A stretch of DNA of 6,330 nucleotides. It comes from Klebsiella pneumoniae (GTDB lineage: Bacteria; Pseudomonadota; Gammaproteobacteria; Ga0077536). Below the pieces are notes generated by a model. The model was not told the origin of the DNA and made no database searches. It saw only the letters and a list, made by a program, of their open reading frames with translations. Shown here one piece after another: positions 1 to 5,954 of the stretch (within the stretch, counting starts at the first letter, position 1; the number at the start of each line of letters is the position of its first letter). The stretch spans positions 1 to 6,330 of the forward strand of contig CAMCBY010000255.1 of assembly GCA_945873015.1 (NCBI GenBank). The letters are read 5' to 3'. Position numbers and translations under genes: made by a program.

Positions 1-320
1 CTGCCTCGCCGCGTCTGTCACTGGGTGCTGAGATCGCGCTCTATCACCACGAGAAATGGGATGGCACCGGATACCCGAACAAGATTGCCGGGGACAACAT
101 CCCGATGTCGGCGCGTATCGTGCAGCTTGCCGATATCTACGACGCGCTACGTTCCGAGCGCCCCTATAAACAGGCCTTCTCCCATGCCCAGGCGGTCAGC
201 ATCCTGACCAAGGGCGACGAACGTATCGACCCGCACGGCCATTTCGATCCGAAGTTGATTCACCTGTTCGCCGACCATCATCCGGAATTCGATCAGATCT
301 GGACGTCGTTGCAGGATTGA
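1..320 (+). CDS. HD-GYP domain protein, C-terminal fragment (probable cyclic-di-GMP phosphodiesterase)
   Basis: The reading frame enters from the left edge (first full codon at base 3) and ends at TGA 318-320, giving 105 visible residues. They carry the second half of an HD-GYP domain: the HHE..DGTGYP signature (visible residues 15-25), then ARIVQLADIYDALRSERPYK (37-56), whose Asp is a usual metal ligand, then a GDERIDP..HFDP segment near 71-83 and a short tail. HD-GYP proteins hydrolyse cyclic di-GMP (some act on cGAMP) in the cytoplasm, usually under the control of an N-terminal sensor or receiver domain, which here lies outside the window. The HD metal-binding pair itself is also upstream and unseen, so activity cannot be judged. 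The gene converges on sufE, and the palindromic repeat after its stop may end both transcripts. The domain call is secure; the signal it senses is unknown. Confidence 0.93.
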   Translation, partial: ASPRLSLGAEIALYHHEKWDGTGYPNKIAGDNIPMSARIVQLADIYDALRSERPYKQAFSHAQAVSILTKGDERIDPHGHFDPKLIHLFADHHPEFDQIWTSLQD

Positions 321-326
321 CGGCCT

Positions 327-405
327 TGTAGGTGCGAATTTATTCGCACATTGAACGGCGGGCGCGGCGGCGGATTTTTAATGTGCGAATAAATTCGCAC
401 CTACA
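327..405. repeat. Paired palindromic element with perfect 26-bp inverted repeats
   Basis: Arms 327-352 and 380-405 are exact reverse complements over 26 bases, separated by a 27-base GC-rich spacer that ends in GGATTTTT. Each arm is itself a hairpin: GTGCGAA (332-338) pairs with TTCGCAC (343-349), and GTGCGAA (383-389) pairs with TTCGCAC (394-400). The element can therefore fold as one long stem or as two small ones. It lies between the convergent HD-GYP gene and sufE, where a bidirectional terminator would be expected, although no long T tract directly follows the outer stem on either strand. It overlaps the sufE stop codon. The form resembles REP/BIME or small non-autonomous mobile palindromes, and a diverged copy occurs at 4483-4567. 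The structure is certain; its class and any mobility are inferred. Confidence 0.85.
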
Positions 406-865
406 CTTGGCTCTCCACCATCGCCTGCACTGCGTACTGACGGATCTGCTGCACCATTGCGTGCAGGCCGTTGCTGCGGGTGGGTGACAGATGATCGGCA
501 AGCTCGATGTCTTTGAGGAAGTCAGGCGGGGTGGCGAGGATGTCGGCCGGGCGTCGGTCCGAATACACCTGCAGCAGCAGCTCAATCAGTCCCGCAACGA
601 TGGCCGAATCACTGGTCGCCGCGTAATGCAGCCGATCGCCGCGGCGTTCGGTCACGATCCAGACCTGTGACTGACAACCGTGCAGTTTGTATTTGTCGAC
701 CTTCCATTGCTCTGGAAAGGGCGGCGCCTGACGACCGAGGTCAATGATGTACTGGTAACGCTCGGTCCAGTCTTCAAAGATTTTGAAGGTATCGACGATG
801 TCGGCCTGGGCGGCGACGATTTCATCGGCCGGGCTCAAACTGTCGGGGCTTTTCGGTTCGTTCAT
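401..865 (-). CDS. sufE: SufE family cysteine desulfuration protein
   Basis: This frame gives 154 residues against about 138 in E. coli SufE; the excess is an acidic/polar N-terminus and a slightly longer C-terminus. SufE accepts a persulfide from the cysteine desulfurase SufS on its conserved cysteine and passes the sulfur to the SufBCD scaffold for Fe-S cluster assembly in the cytoplasm. The family core is plain: EDWTERYQYIIDLG (31-44), then HGCQSQVW (62-69) with the sulfur-accepting Cys64, then LSPTRSNGLHAM (126-137). The start chosen is ATG 865-863, which forms an ATGA overlap with the cysS stop and implies coupled translation. A GTG four codons upstream (877) is less likely. The Shine-Dalgarno is weak, which fits coupling. 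No sufS, sufBCD or csdA is visible, so this is either a detached suf gene or a CsdE-type partner of a desulfurase elsewhere. The stop codon lies inside the palindromic repeat. Confidence 0.93.
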   Translation of the reverse strand: MNEPKSPDSLSPADEIVAAQADIVDTFKIFEDWTERYQYIIDLGRQAPPFPEQWKVDKYKLHGCQSQVWIVTERRGDRLHYAATSDSAIVAGLIELLLQVYSDRRPADILATPPDFLKDIELADHLSPTRSNGLHAMVQQIRQYAVQAMVESQV

Positions 866-2250
866 TCGCGTCGCCACTGGGTGCCATTGGCACCGTCCAT
901 GATCTGGATACCGAGCGCAACCAGTTGGTCACGCACCTCGTCGGCGCGTTTCCAGTCCTTCGCCGCACGCGCCGCCACGCGCTCTGCGACCAGCGCATCG
1001 ATGGCGGCATCATCGGCGCCATCACCCACCGCGCTGCCCTTGGCCCACACCACCGGATCCTGCTGGAGGATGCCAAGCTCGCGGCCACCGGCTAAAAGCT
1101 CGGCCTTGCAGCGGCGGCGCTCGGCATCGTCTTCGCTGCGGTTGGCAAGCGTGACCGCTTCCATCAATACCGCCACCGCCTTGGGCGTATTGAGGTCATC
1201 GTCCATCGCGGCGCTGAACGCTGCCGAGGGCTGAATCTCGTGCGCTTCGAGGTGCACATCGGCCAGCCGCTCAAGCGTGCCGTACATACGATCGAGCTGG
1301 GACTTGGCCTGCTCCACCAGTTCGTCATTCCAGTTGAGCGGCTCGCGGTACTTGGCGCGGATCAGCGCCATGCGCAGGGTCTCGCCGTTGTGCAGTTTGA
1401 GCAGTTCGCGCACCAGCAGCACATTGCCGATGGATTTCGACATTTTGGTCGAATCTATCTGCACAAAACCGTTATGCACCCAATAGCGGGCCAACGCCGC
1501 ACCGCCGTGCGCGCAGGCGCTCTGGGCTATCTCGTTCTCATGATGCGGGAATTTCAGATCGTTGCCGCCACCGTGGATATCGATGGTCTGCCCGAGATGG
1601 TGCTCGATCATGGCCGAGCATTCCATGTGCCAGCCCGGACGACCACGGCCCCATGGACTCTCCCAACCGGGTAAATCCGCGGACGACGGTTTCCACAAGA
1701 CGAAGTCGGCCGGGTCGCGTTTATAGGGCGCAACCTCGACGCGGGCGCCGGCAATCATCTCGTCCTGCGAGCGCCCCGACAGCGCGCCATAGTGTTGATA
1801 GCTCGGCACGTTGAACAACACATGCCCGTCCACCGCGTAGGCGTGACCGGCCTCGATCAGGGTTTCAATCATGGCGATGATGTCGCCGATATGCGCGGTT
1901 GCGCGCGGTTCGATGGGCGGCGGCAGTACGCCGAGCGCCTCGACATCGGCGTGATAGACCGCCGTGTAGCGGTCGGTGATGACGCCTATTTCCACCCCTT
2001 CGCTGGCGGCGGCGGCGTTGATTTTGTCATCGACGTCGGTGATGTTGCGCGCGTACACCACGTTCGCATAGTGGCGCTGCAACACACGATAGAGCAGGTC
2101 ATAGACCACCGCCGCGCGGGCGTTGCCGATATGCGGCGGGTTGTAGACCGTCGGGCCGCAGGCATACATGGTGACCCGCGCCGGATCGGCGGGCACGAAC
2201 TGTTCTTTGCGGCGTGTCAGCGAATTATAAAGTTCGAGAGCCAAGGTCAC
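862..2250 (-). CDS. cysS: Cysteinyl-tRNA synthetase
   Basis: The 462-residue product matches the usual bacterial CysRS length (461 in E. coli). This class I enzyme activates cysteine with ATP and transfers it to tRNA-Cys in the cytoplasm. Visible motifs are CGPTVYNPPHIGN (31-43) with the HIGH-type signature as HIGN, then WHMECS (207-212), HGGGNDLKFPHHENE (226-240), and KMSKS (269-273). By alignment with E. coli, the zinc ligands are Cys31, Cys211, His236 and Glu240, all present with correct spacing. A helical anticodon-binding tail follows, ending in a DG..GT.WRR-type motif. The start is GTG 2250, where the N-terminus matches relatives; a TTG two codons on is possible, and an in-frame TGA lies just upstream. 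From memory, the PSSADLPGWESPWGRGRPGW stretch resembles Xanthomonas/alphaproteobacterial CysRS more than the E. coli form. It has a candidate promoter of its own and overlaps sufE by four bases. Confidence 0.97.
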   Translation of the reverse strand: MTLALELYNSLTRRKEQFVPADPARVTMYACGPTVYNPPHIGNARAAVVYDLLYRVLQRHYANVVYARNITDVDDKINAAAASEGVEIGVITDRYTAVYHADVEALGVLPPPIEPRATAHIGDIIAMIETLIEAGHAYAVDGHVLFNVPSYQHYGALSGRSQDEMIAGARVEVAPYKRDPADFVLWKPSSADLPGWESPWGRGRPGWHMECSAMIEHHLGQTIDIHGGGNDLKFPHHENEIAQSACAHGGAALARYWVHNGFVQIDSTKMSKSIGNVLLVRELLKLHNGETLRMALIRAKYREPLNWNDELVEQAKSQLDRMYGTLERLADVHLEAHEIQPSAAFSAAMDDDLNTPKAVAVLMEAVTLANRSEDDAERRRCKAELLAGGRELGILQQDPVVWAKGSAVGDGADDAAIDALVAERVAARAAKDWKRADEVRDQLVALGIQIMDGANGTQWRRE

Positions 2251-2279
2251 GGCCCCGCGGGGTCAGAAAAGAGCGGCGC

Positions 2280-2285
2280 AGTATA
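2280..2285 (-). promoter_or_regulatory. Candidate -10 box of a cysS promoter
   Basis: On the minus strand, in the 74-base gap between the cytochrome b561 stop and the cysS GTG, lies GGTATACTGCG. Its TATACT is one mismatch from the sigma-70 -10 consensus. Initiation about seven bases on would give a leader of roughly 20 bases before GTG 2250. No good -35 hexamer is seen at 16-18 bases upstream (the region reads GGGATT/GGGGAT), so the call rests on the -10 and its position. If real, cysS-sufE is a transcription unit separate from the upstream genes. The leader also contains the short palindrome CCCCGCGGGG directly before the start codon. Confidence 0.4.
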
Positions 2286-2324
2286 CCGAAGGCGTCGGCA
2301 TAAATCCCCTCGCCGAGCCGCGAT

Positions 2325-2870
2325 TCAGCGCCACAACATGCGTTTTAGGGTGTCATCGCGGTCGATGAACTGGTGCTTCAACGCGGCCGCCGCGTGCAGC
2401 GTCACCAGTGCTGCCGTGCCGTAGGAGCAATAGAAATGGATGGCAATGACGAACTCGCGCAAACCGGCGCCCACCACCACCAGTGCCGGCACTTCGAACC
2501 AGTCGAAGAACTCCACTGCTTTGCCTTCCGAGGTCGAGACCAGAAAGCCCGTGACCGGGATCAGCAGCACCAGCAGCAACAAGGTGTGATGCATGGCGGT
2601 GGCAGCGATACGTTCCCAGCGTTTGAGCGTGTCGTGTAGCGGCGGCGACGGCGATACACGACGCCACGCCAGCGTCATTACTCCGAGCACAAACACCAGC
2701 ATGCCGAAGGCCTTATGCGCCTGCAGTGCATCGTGGTACCAGCGGTCGTAATAGCTCAGCCCGACCATGTAATAGCCGAGCGCGATGAGGGCGATGATGA
2801 GTAGAGCGGTCGCCCAATGCAGGCATTTGGTGATGAGGCCGAAGGATGTCGTGCTGTTGTGGATACGCAT
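2325..2870 (-). CDS. Cytochrome b561 (YceJ/CybB-type membrane dihaem protein)
   Basis: The product is 181 residues, close to E. coli CybB (176). It has the four-helix plan of the family, with membrane segments near 17-36, 53-69, 92-111 and 140-163. Likely haem-b ligands are His18 (LHW, helix 1), His52 (AHKAFG, helix 2), His145 (AIHFY) and His159 (LHAAAALKH, helix 4); the STSEGKAVEFFDWFEVPAL loop (112-130) is also typical. Such proteins pass electrons from the quinone pool; CybB is a superoxide:ubiquinone oxidoreductase, and others serve as small cytochrome b subunits. The exact partner cannot be read from sequence. The ATG at 2870 is chosen because GAGGGA lies four to five bases before it and the mature family N-terminus follows. 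A longer frame would need a TTG overlapping the ahcY stop. No metabolic link to its neighbours is obvious; the gene sits between the ahcY hairpin and the cysS promoter. Confidence 0.9.
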   Translation of the reverse strand: MRIHNSTTSFGLITKCLHWATALLIIALIALGYYMVGLSYYDRWYHDALQAHKAFGMLVFVLGVMTLAWRRVSPSPPLHDTLKRWERIAATAMHHTLLLLVLLIPVTGFLVSTSEGKAVEFFDWFEVPALVVVGAGLREFVIAIHFYCSYGTAALVTLHAAAALKHQFIDRDDTLKRMLWR

Positions 2871-2909
2871 CGTCCCTCGCCCGTCGCCCATGCCCTGAAT
2901 AACGGAACG

Positions 2910-2938
2910 GTCGGCGCCGGCTTCAAACCGGCGCCGAC
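2910..2938 (-). terminator. Strong GC-rich hairpin after ahcY, probable terminator
   Basis: GTCGGCGCCGG (2910-2920) and CCGGCGCCGAC (2928-2938) pair perfectly over 11 bases around a 7-base loop. The hairpin begins six bases after the ahcY TGA on the minus strand. The following transcript reads CGTTCCGTTATTC, only moderately U-rich, so it may be a partial terminator or an mRNA 3'-end stabiliser rather than a full intrinsic terminator. Read-through would supply the cytochrome b561 gene, whose ATG lies about 40 bases beyond the stem. Confidence 0.7.
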
Positions 2939-2944
2939 ACTCGC

Positions 2945-4423
2945 TCAATAGCGGTAGTGATCGGGCTTGAACGGCCCCGCCACTGGCAGACCCAGATAGT
3001 CAGCCTGCTTCTTGGACAGCACGTCGAGCTTCACGCCAATCTTGCCGATGTGCAGACGCGCGACCTTCTCATCGAGCGCCTTCGGCAGCGTGTAAACGCC
3101 AATCGGGTATTGCTCGCGATGATTGAACATCTCGATCTGGGCGATGGTCTGGTTGGTGAAGCTGTTGGACATCACGAAGCTCGGATGACCGGTCGCGCAG
3201 CCCAAGTTGACCAGACGGCCTTCGGCCAGCAGAAGAATGCTCTTCTTGGCGGTGATGGCAATCTTGTGCACCTGCGGTTTGATCTCGGTCCACTTGTACT
3301 TGCGTAACTTGTCGACCTGGATTTCGCTGTCGAAGTGCCCGATGTTGCAGACGATGGCGAGATCCTTCATCTGCTTGATGTGCGCTTCGGTGATGACATC
3401 GCAGCAGCCGGTGGTGGTGACGAAGATGTCGCCTATCTTGCAGGCGTCGTCCATACGCATCACTTCGTAACCTTCCATCGCCGCCTGCAAGGCGCAGATC
3501 GGATCGATTTCAGTGACGATAACGCGCGCACCCTGGCCACGCAGCGACTGGCACGAACCCTTACCCACATCACCGTAACCCGCCACGATCGCAACCTTGC
3601 CCGACAACATGACGTCGGTCGCACGGTTGATGGCGTCGACCAGCGAATGACGGCAACCATAGAGGTTGTCGAACTTCGACTTGGTCACCGAATCGTTGAC
3701 GTTCATGGCCGGGAACAGCAGTTGGCCCTTCTCCATCAACTGATAGAGGCGATGTACGCCGGTGGTGGTCTCTTCGGTGACGCCGCGGATGCCGGGCACC
3801 ATACGATGGAAACGCTGCGGGTCGCGTTTGATGGAGCGTTTGATGGCGGCGTAGAGCATCGCCTCTTCTTCGCTGGACGGCTTGACGTCGAGCACCTTGG
3901 CATCGGCCTCGGCCTGGTAGCCGAGCAGCACGAACAGGGTCGCATCGCCGCCATCGTCCAGAATCATGTTCGGACCGGTGCCGTCGCCCCAATCGAGAAT
4001 GCGGTCGGTGTAGTCCCAGTAATCGGCGATTGACTCGCCCTTGACCGCAAAAACCGGCGTGCCCTGTTTGGCAATCGCAGCGGCGGCGTGATCCTGGGTC
4101 GAGAAGATATTGCAGCTCGCCCAGCGCACCTTGGCACCCAGGATCTGCAGGGTCTCGATCAGCACCGCAGTCTGAATGGTCATGTGCAGCGAGCCGGTGA
4201 TACGCGCACCCTTGAGCGGCTTGGATTTGCCGAACTCAGCCCGCATCGCCAGAAGGCCCGGCATTTCCTGCTCGGCCAGTTCGATTTCCTTGCGGCCGAA
4301 TTCAGCCAGGCTCAAATCCTTGACCACAAAATCCTGCGCCGCGCTACGCGCTTTACGCGTTGCCGCGGCCGCGCCTTTGGCGGCGCCTGTGCGCGCGCTG
4401 CCGTTACTGCTTCCTCGAGCCAT
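2945..4423 (-). CDS. ahcY: Adenosylhomocysteinase (S-adenosyl-L-homocysteine hydrolase)
   Basis: The enzyme reversibly hydrolyses SAH to homocysteine and adenosine with bound NAD, relieving inhibition of SAM-dependent methyltransferases; it works as a cytoplasmic tetramer. The 492-residue product contains SLHMTIQTAVLIETL (78-92), ILDDGGD (154-160), the EETTTG loop (217-222), NVNDSVTKSKFDNLYGC (241-257), the NAD motif GYGDVGKG (282-289), NIGHFD (360-365) and the C-terminal KPDHYRY. By alignment, the catalytic His80, Asp156/157, Glu217/218, Lys248, Asp252 and His363 are all present, as are the C-terminal Lys486 and Tyr490 that close the neighbour's NAD site. It carries the roughly 40-residue insert (about 130-200) common in bacterial forms. 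Residues 1-30 are an unusual Ala/Arg/Gly/Ser-rich basic tail; the start is supported by GGAG five bases before ATG 4423. metK lies upstream. Confidence 0.98.
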   Translation of the reverse strand: MARGSSNGSARTGAAKGAAAATRKARSAAQDFVVKDLSLAEFGRKEIELAEQEMPGLLAMRAEFGKSKPLKGARITGSLHMTIQTAVLIETLQILGAKVRWASCNIFSTQDHAAAAIAKQGTPVFAVKGESIADYWDYTDRILDWGDGTGPNMILDDGGDATLFVLLGYQAEADAKVLDVKPSSEEEAMLYAAIKRSIKRDPQRFHRMVPGIRGVTEETTTGVHRLYQLMEKGQLLFPAMNVNDSVTKSKFDNLYGCRHSLVDAINRATDVMLSGKVAIVAGYGDVGKGSCQSLRGQGARVIVTEIDPICALQAAMEGYEVMRMDDACKIGDIFVTTTGCCDVITEAHIKQMKDLAIVCNIGHFDSEIQVDKLRKYKWTEIKPQVHKIAITAKKSILLLAEGRLVNLGCATGHPSFVMSNSFTNQTIAQIEMFNHREQYPIGVYTLPKALDEKVARLHIGKIGVKLDVLSKKQADYLGLPVAGPFKPDHYRY

Positions 4424-4428
4424 AAATA

Positions 4429-4432
4429 CTCC
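4429..4432 (-). promoter_or_regulatory. Ribosome binding site fixing the ahcY start
   Basis: The minus strand reads ACGGAGTATTTATG, so GGAG stands five bases before ATG 4423. This matters because the start adds a 30-residue low-complexity tail ahead of the usual AhcY N-terminus, and no other ATG occurs before residue 54. The site supports the long form being translated. Confidence 0.7.
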
Positions 4433-4482
4433 GTCTCTCGTTACAAGTTCTGTTGCTACGTCGTGGTGGCGGGTATGGATCT

Positions 4483-4567
4483 GAATGAGCGCATGAATTC
4501 GCAGCTACATCAAAAATCCGGCGGCGCCCTGAAGGTGCGAATTCATTCGCACATTCAAAACGCCGCC
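4483..4567. repeat. Diverged second copy of the paired palindromic element, possible metK terminator
   Basis: A clean hairpin, GTGCGAA (4535-4541) with TTCGCAC (4546-4552), is paired with a decayed arm at about 4483-4508. The two are separated by a GC-rich spacer containing, on the minus strand, GGATTTTTGATGT. This matches GGATTTTTAATGT (372-384, plus strand) at 12 of 13 bases, so the copies lie in opposite orientations on the chromosome. In the metK transcript, GGCGGCG (4567-4561) can pair with CGCCGCC (4526-4520) around the inner hairpin and is followed at once by GGATTTTTG, a terminator-like layout about 25 bases after the metK stop. If it works, ahcY needs its own promoter; none was convincing in 4424-4510. 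No SAH-riboswitch core was seen here. Confidence 0.65.
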
Positions 4568-4591
4568 CGCCACGCGTCCGTGATCGACCGC

Positions 4592-5758
4592 TTACGCCAG
4601 CGCCTTCTTCAGCGCGTCGGTCAAATCGGTCTTCTCCCACGAGAATCCACCATCGGCTTCCGGCGCGCGGCCGAAATGGCCGTAAGCCGCGGTGCGCTCG
4701 TAGATAGGACGGTTCAATTGCAGGTGGTTGCGAATACCGCGCGGCGACAGGTCCATGACTTCCGCCAGCGCCTTTTCCAGGCGCGCTTCGTCGACCTGGC
4801 CGGTGCCATGCAAATCGACATACAGCGACAGCGGTTTGGCGACACCAATCGCATAGGACAACTGGATGGTGCAGCGATCGGCACAGCCGGCCGCGACCAC
4901 ATTCTTGGCCAGATACCGCGCGGCATAGGCGGCCGAGCGGTCGACCTTGGTCGGATCCTTGCCCGAAAACGCACCACCACCGTGGGGCGCGGCGCCACCA
5001 TAGGTATCGACGATGATCTTACGGCCGGTCAGGCCGGCATCACCGTCGGGGCCGCCAATCACGAAGCGCCCGGTGGGATTGACGTAGAACTCAGCTTCCG
5101 GGCACATCCAACCTTCCGGCAGCGCCTTCATCACGAACGGACGCACGAGCTCGCGCACGTCGGCCTGCGAGAGTCTGTCGGCATGCTGGGTCGAGACCAC
5201 CACCGAGGTGGCGCGCACCGGCTTGCCGTTTTCGTACTGCAAGGTGATCTGGCTCTTGGCATCCGGCCCGAAACCCGAGTTCTTGTCGGCATGGCGGGCC
5301 GTTGCCATGTCCTGCAGGATGCGATGCGCGTAATACAAAGGCGCCGGCATCAGCACATCGGTTTCGCGGCAGGCGTAACCGAACATGATGCCCTGATCGC
5401 CAGCGCCTTCATCCTTGCTCGCGGCGCTGTCGACACCTTGCGCGATATCAGACGACTGCTTGTGCAGATAGACACTGACATCGGCATTCTTCCAATGGAA
5501 ACCGTCCTGTTCGTAACCAATCGCCTTGACTGCGTCACGCGCCAGCGATTCGATGGTCTCGGAAGTGATACTGGCCGGGCCACGCACTTCGCCAGCGATG
5601 ACGATGCGGTTGGTGGTGCAGAGGGTTTCACAGGCGACACGCGCCTGCGGTTCGGCGCCGATATAAGCATCGACGACCGCGTCGGAAATTCGGTCACAGA
5701 CCTTGTCGGGATGGCCTTCGGACACGGACTCACTGGTAAAAAGGTAGCTTGACCGCAC
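4592..5758 (-). CDS. metK: S-adenosylmethionine synthetase (methionine adenosyltransferase)
   Basis: MetK condenses methionine with ATP to form SAM, releasing phosphate and pyrophosphate; it is a cytoplasmic tetramer needing Mg and K. The 388-residue product (E. coli 384) shows the family signatures: TSESVSEGHPDKVCD (8-22) with His16 and Asp18, GAGDQGIMFGYA (118-129), TGRKIIVDTYGG (244-255) and the phosphate-binding GGGAFSGKDPTKVDRSA (260-276). The ATP and metal residues corresponding to E. coli Asp118, Lys165, Arg244, Lys245, Lys265, Lys269 and Asp271 all appear intact. The start is GTG 5758: AGGAG lies seven bases upstream and the N-terminus RSSYLFTSES aligns with relatives. The open frame runs on upstream to 6031, but that part is non-coding leader and shadow of the next gene. 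ahcY follows 168 bases downstream, so SAM synthesis and SAH disposal are neighbours. Confidence 0.98.
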   Translation of the reverse strand: MRSSYLFTSESVSEGHPDKVCDRISDAVVDAYIGAEPQARVACETLCTTNRIVIAGEVRGPASITSETIESLARDAVKAIGYEQDGFHWKNADVSVYLHKQSSDIAQGVDSAASKDEGAGDQGIMFGYACRETDVLMPAPLYYAHRILQDMATARHADKNSGFGPDAKSQITLQYENGKPVRATSVVVSTQHADRLSQADVRELVRPFVMKALPEGWMCPEAEFYVNPTGRFVIGGPDGDAGLTGRKIIVDTYGGAAPHGGGAFSGKDPTKVDRSAAYAARYLAKNVVAAGCADRCTIQLSYAIGVAKPLSLYVDLHGTGQVDEARLEKALAEVMDLSPRGIRNHLQLNRPIYERTAAYGHFGRAPEADGGFSWEKTDLTDALKKALA

Positions 5759-5765
5759 GCACTGT

Positions 5766-5770
5766 CTCCT
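5766..5770 (-). promoter_or_regulatory. Ribosome binding site fixing the metK GTG start
   Basis: The minus strand reads AAGGAGACAGTGCGTG. AGGAG stands seven bases before GTG 5758, ideal spacing, and this sets the start where the open frame alone would allow a much longer protein. Another GTG four bases earlier is out of frame. Confidence 0.8.
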
Positions 5771-5804
5771 TGCGTTCAGCAATTTCGGATAAATATTGAA
5801 TGAC

Positions 5805-5851
5805 GCCGGCTGAGGCCGACCCGCTAAATCGCGGGCATTATGCCTTATGCC
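5805..5851 (-). promoter_or_regulatory. Structured metK leader: two hairpins and a GGCAT palindrome
   Basis: On the minus strand, going towards metK, there is first a cluster of GGCAT half-sites. It contains the palindrome GGCATTATGCC (5834-5844) plus a third half-site (5847-5851). Next comes a hairpin CCCGC-GATTTA-GCGGG (5835-5820), then an abutting hairpin GTCGGC-CTCA-GCCGGC (5820-5805) with one G-U pair. The palindrome contains CATAAT (5842-5837), a possible -10 box without a good -35. The rest of the 196-base gap holds an AT-rich stretch (5780-5800), a small GCCGC hairpin (5920-5932) and nothing else I recognise. It matches no SAM riboswitch class or MetJ operator that I can identify by eye, so regulation is only suggested. 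Confidence 0.35.
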
Positions 5852-5954
5852 GGCCGGCGCTGCCCCATTCGTTGCGGAATTTTGCCAATGCCGCCCAGCC
5901 TGCGGTCGACAATGCATGAGCCGCCTAGCGGCCGCCCCGCGCAGAAATCCAGTC

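Noticed and set aside
327..405. CRISPR-like repeat pair
   Set aside because: There are only two copies in inverted, not direct, orientation with a single short spacer, and no cas genes.
866..877. sufE start at GTG 877
   Set aside because: ATG 865, in the ATGA overlap with cysS, is the more usual coupled start. The four extra residues match nothing.
2871..2948. Longer cytochrome b561 starting at 2948 or 2891
   Set aside because: The first is a TTG overlapping the ahcY stop, and its N-terminus would be encoded by the terminator hairpin. ATG 2870 has GAGGGA and the family N-terminus.
3335..4033. Plus-strand open frame antisense to ahcY, with similar ones antisense to cysS (such as 1792-2424)
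   Set aside because: They lie opposite conserved coding sequence and show no domain features or ribosome site; treated as shadows.
4424..4591. SAH riboswitch upstream of ahcY
   Set aside because: This class is known before ahcY in some proteobacteria, but its conserved GAGG.GCG.UGC-type core is not seen on the minus strand; the gap is taken up by the palindromic element. A covariance-model scan would settle it.
4088..5752. 554-codon open frame on the plus strand across metK and the start of ahcY
   Set aside because: It is antisense to two fully conserved genes, has no recognisable domain, and reads through the intergenic repeat. It is a shadow of GC-rich codon use.
5759..5954. MetJ (AGACGTCT-type) operator before metK
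   Set aside because: No tandem met-box-like octamers are visible in the leader.
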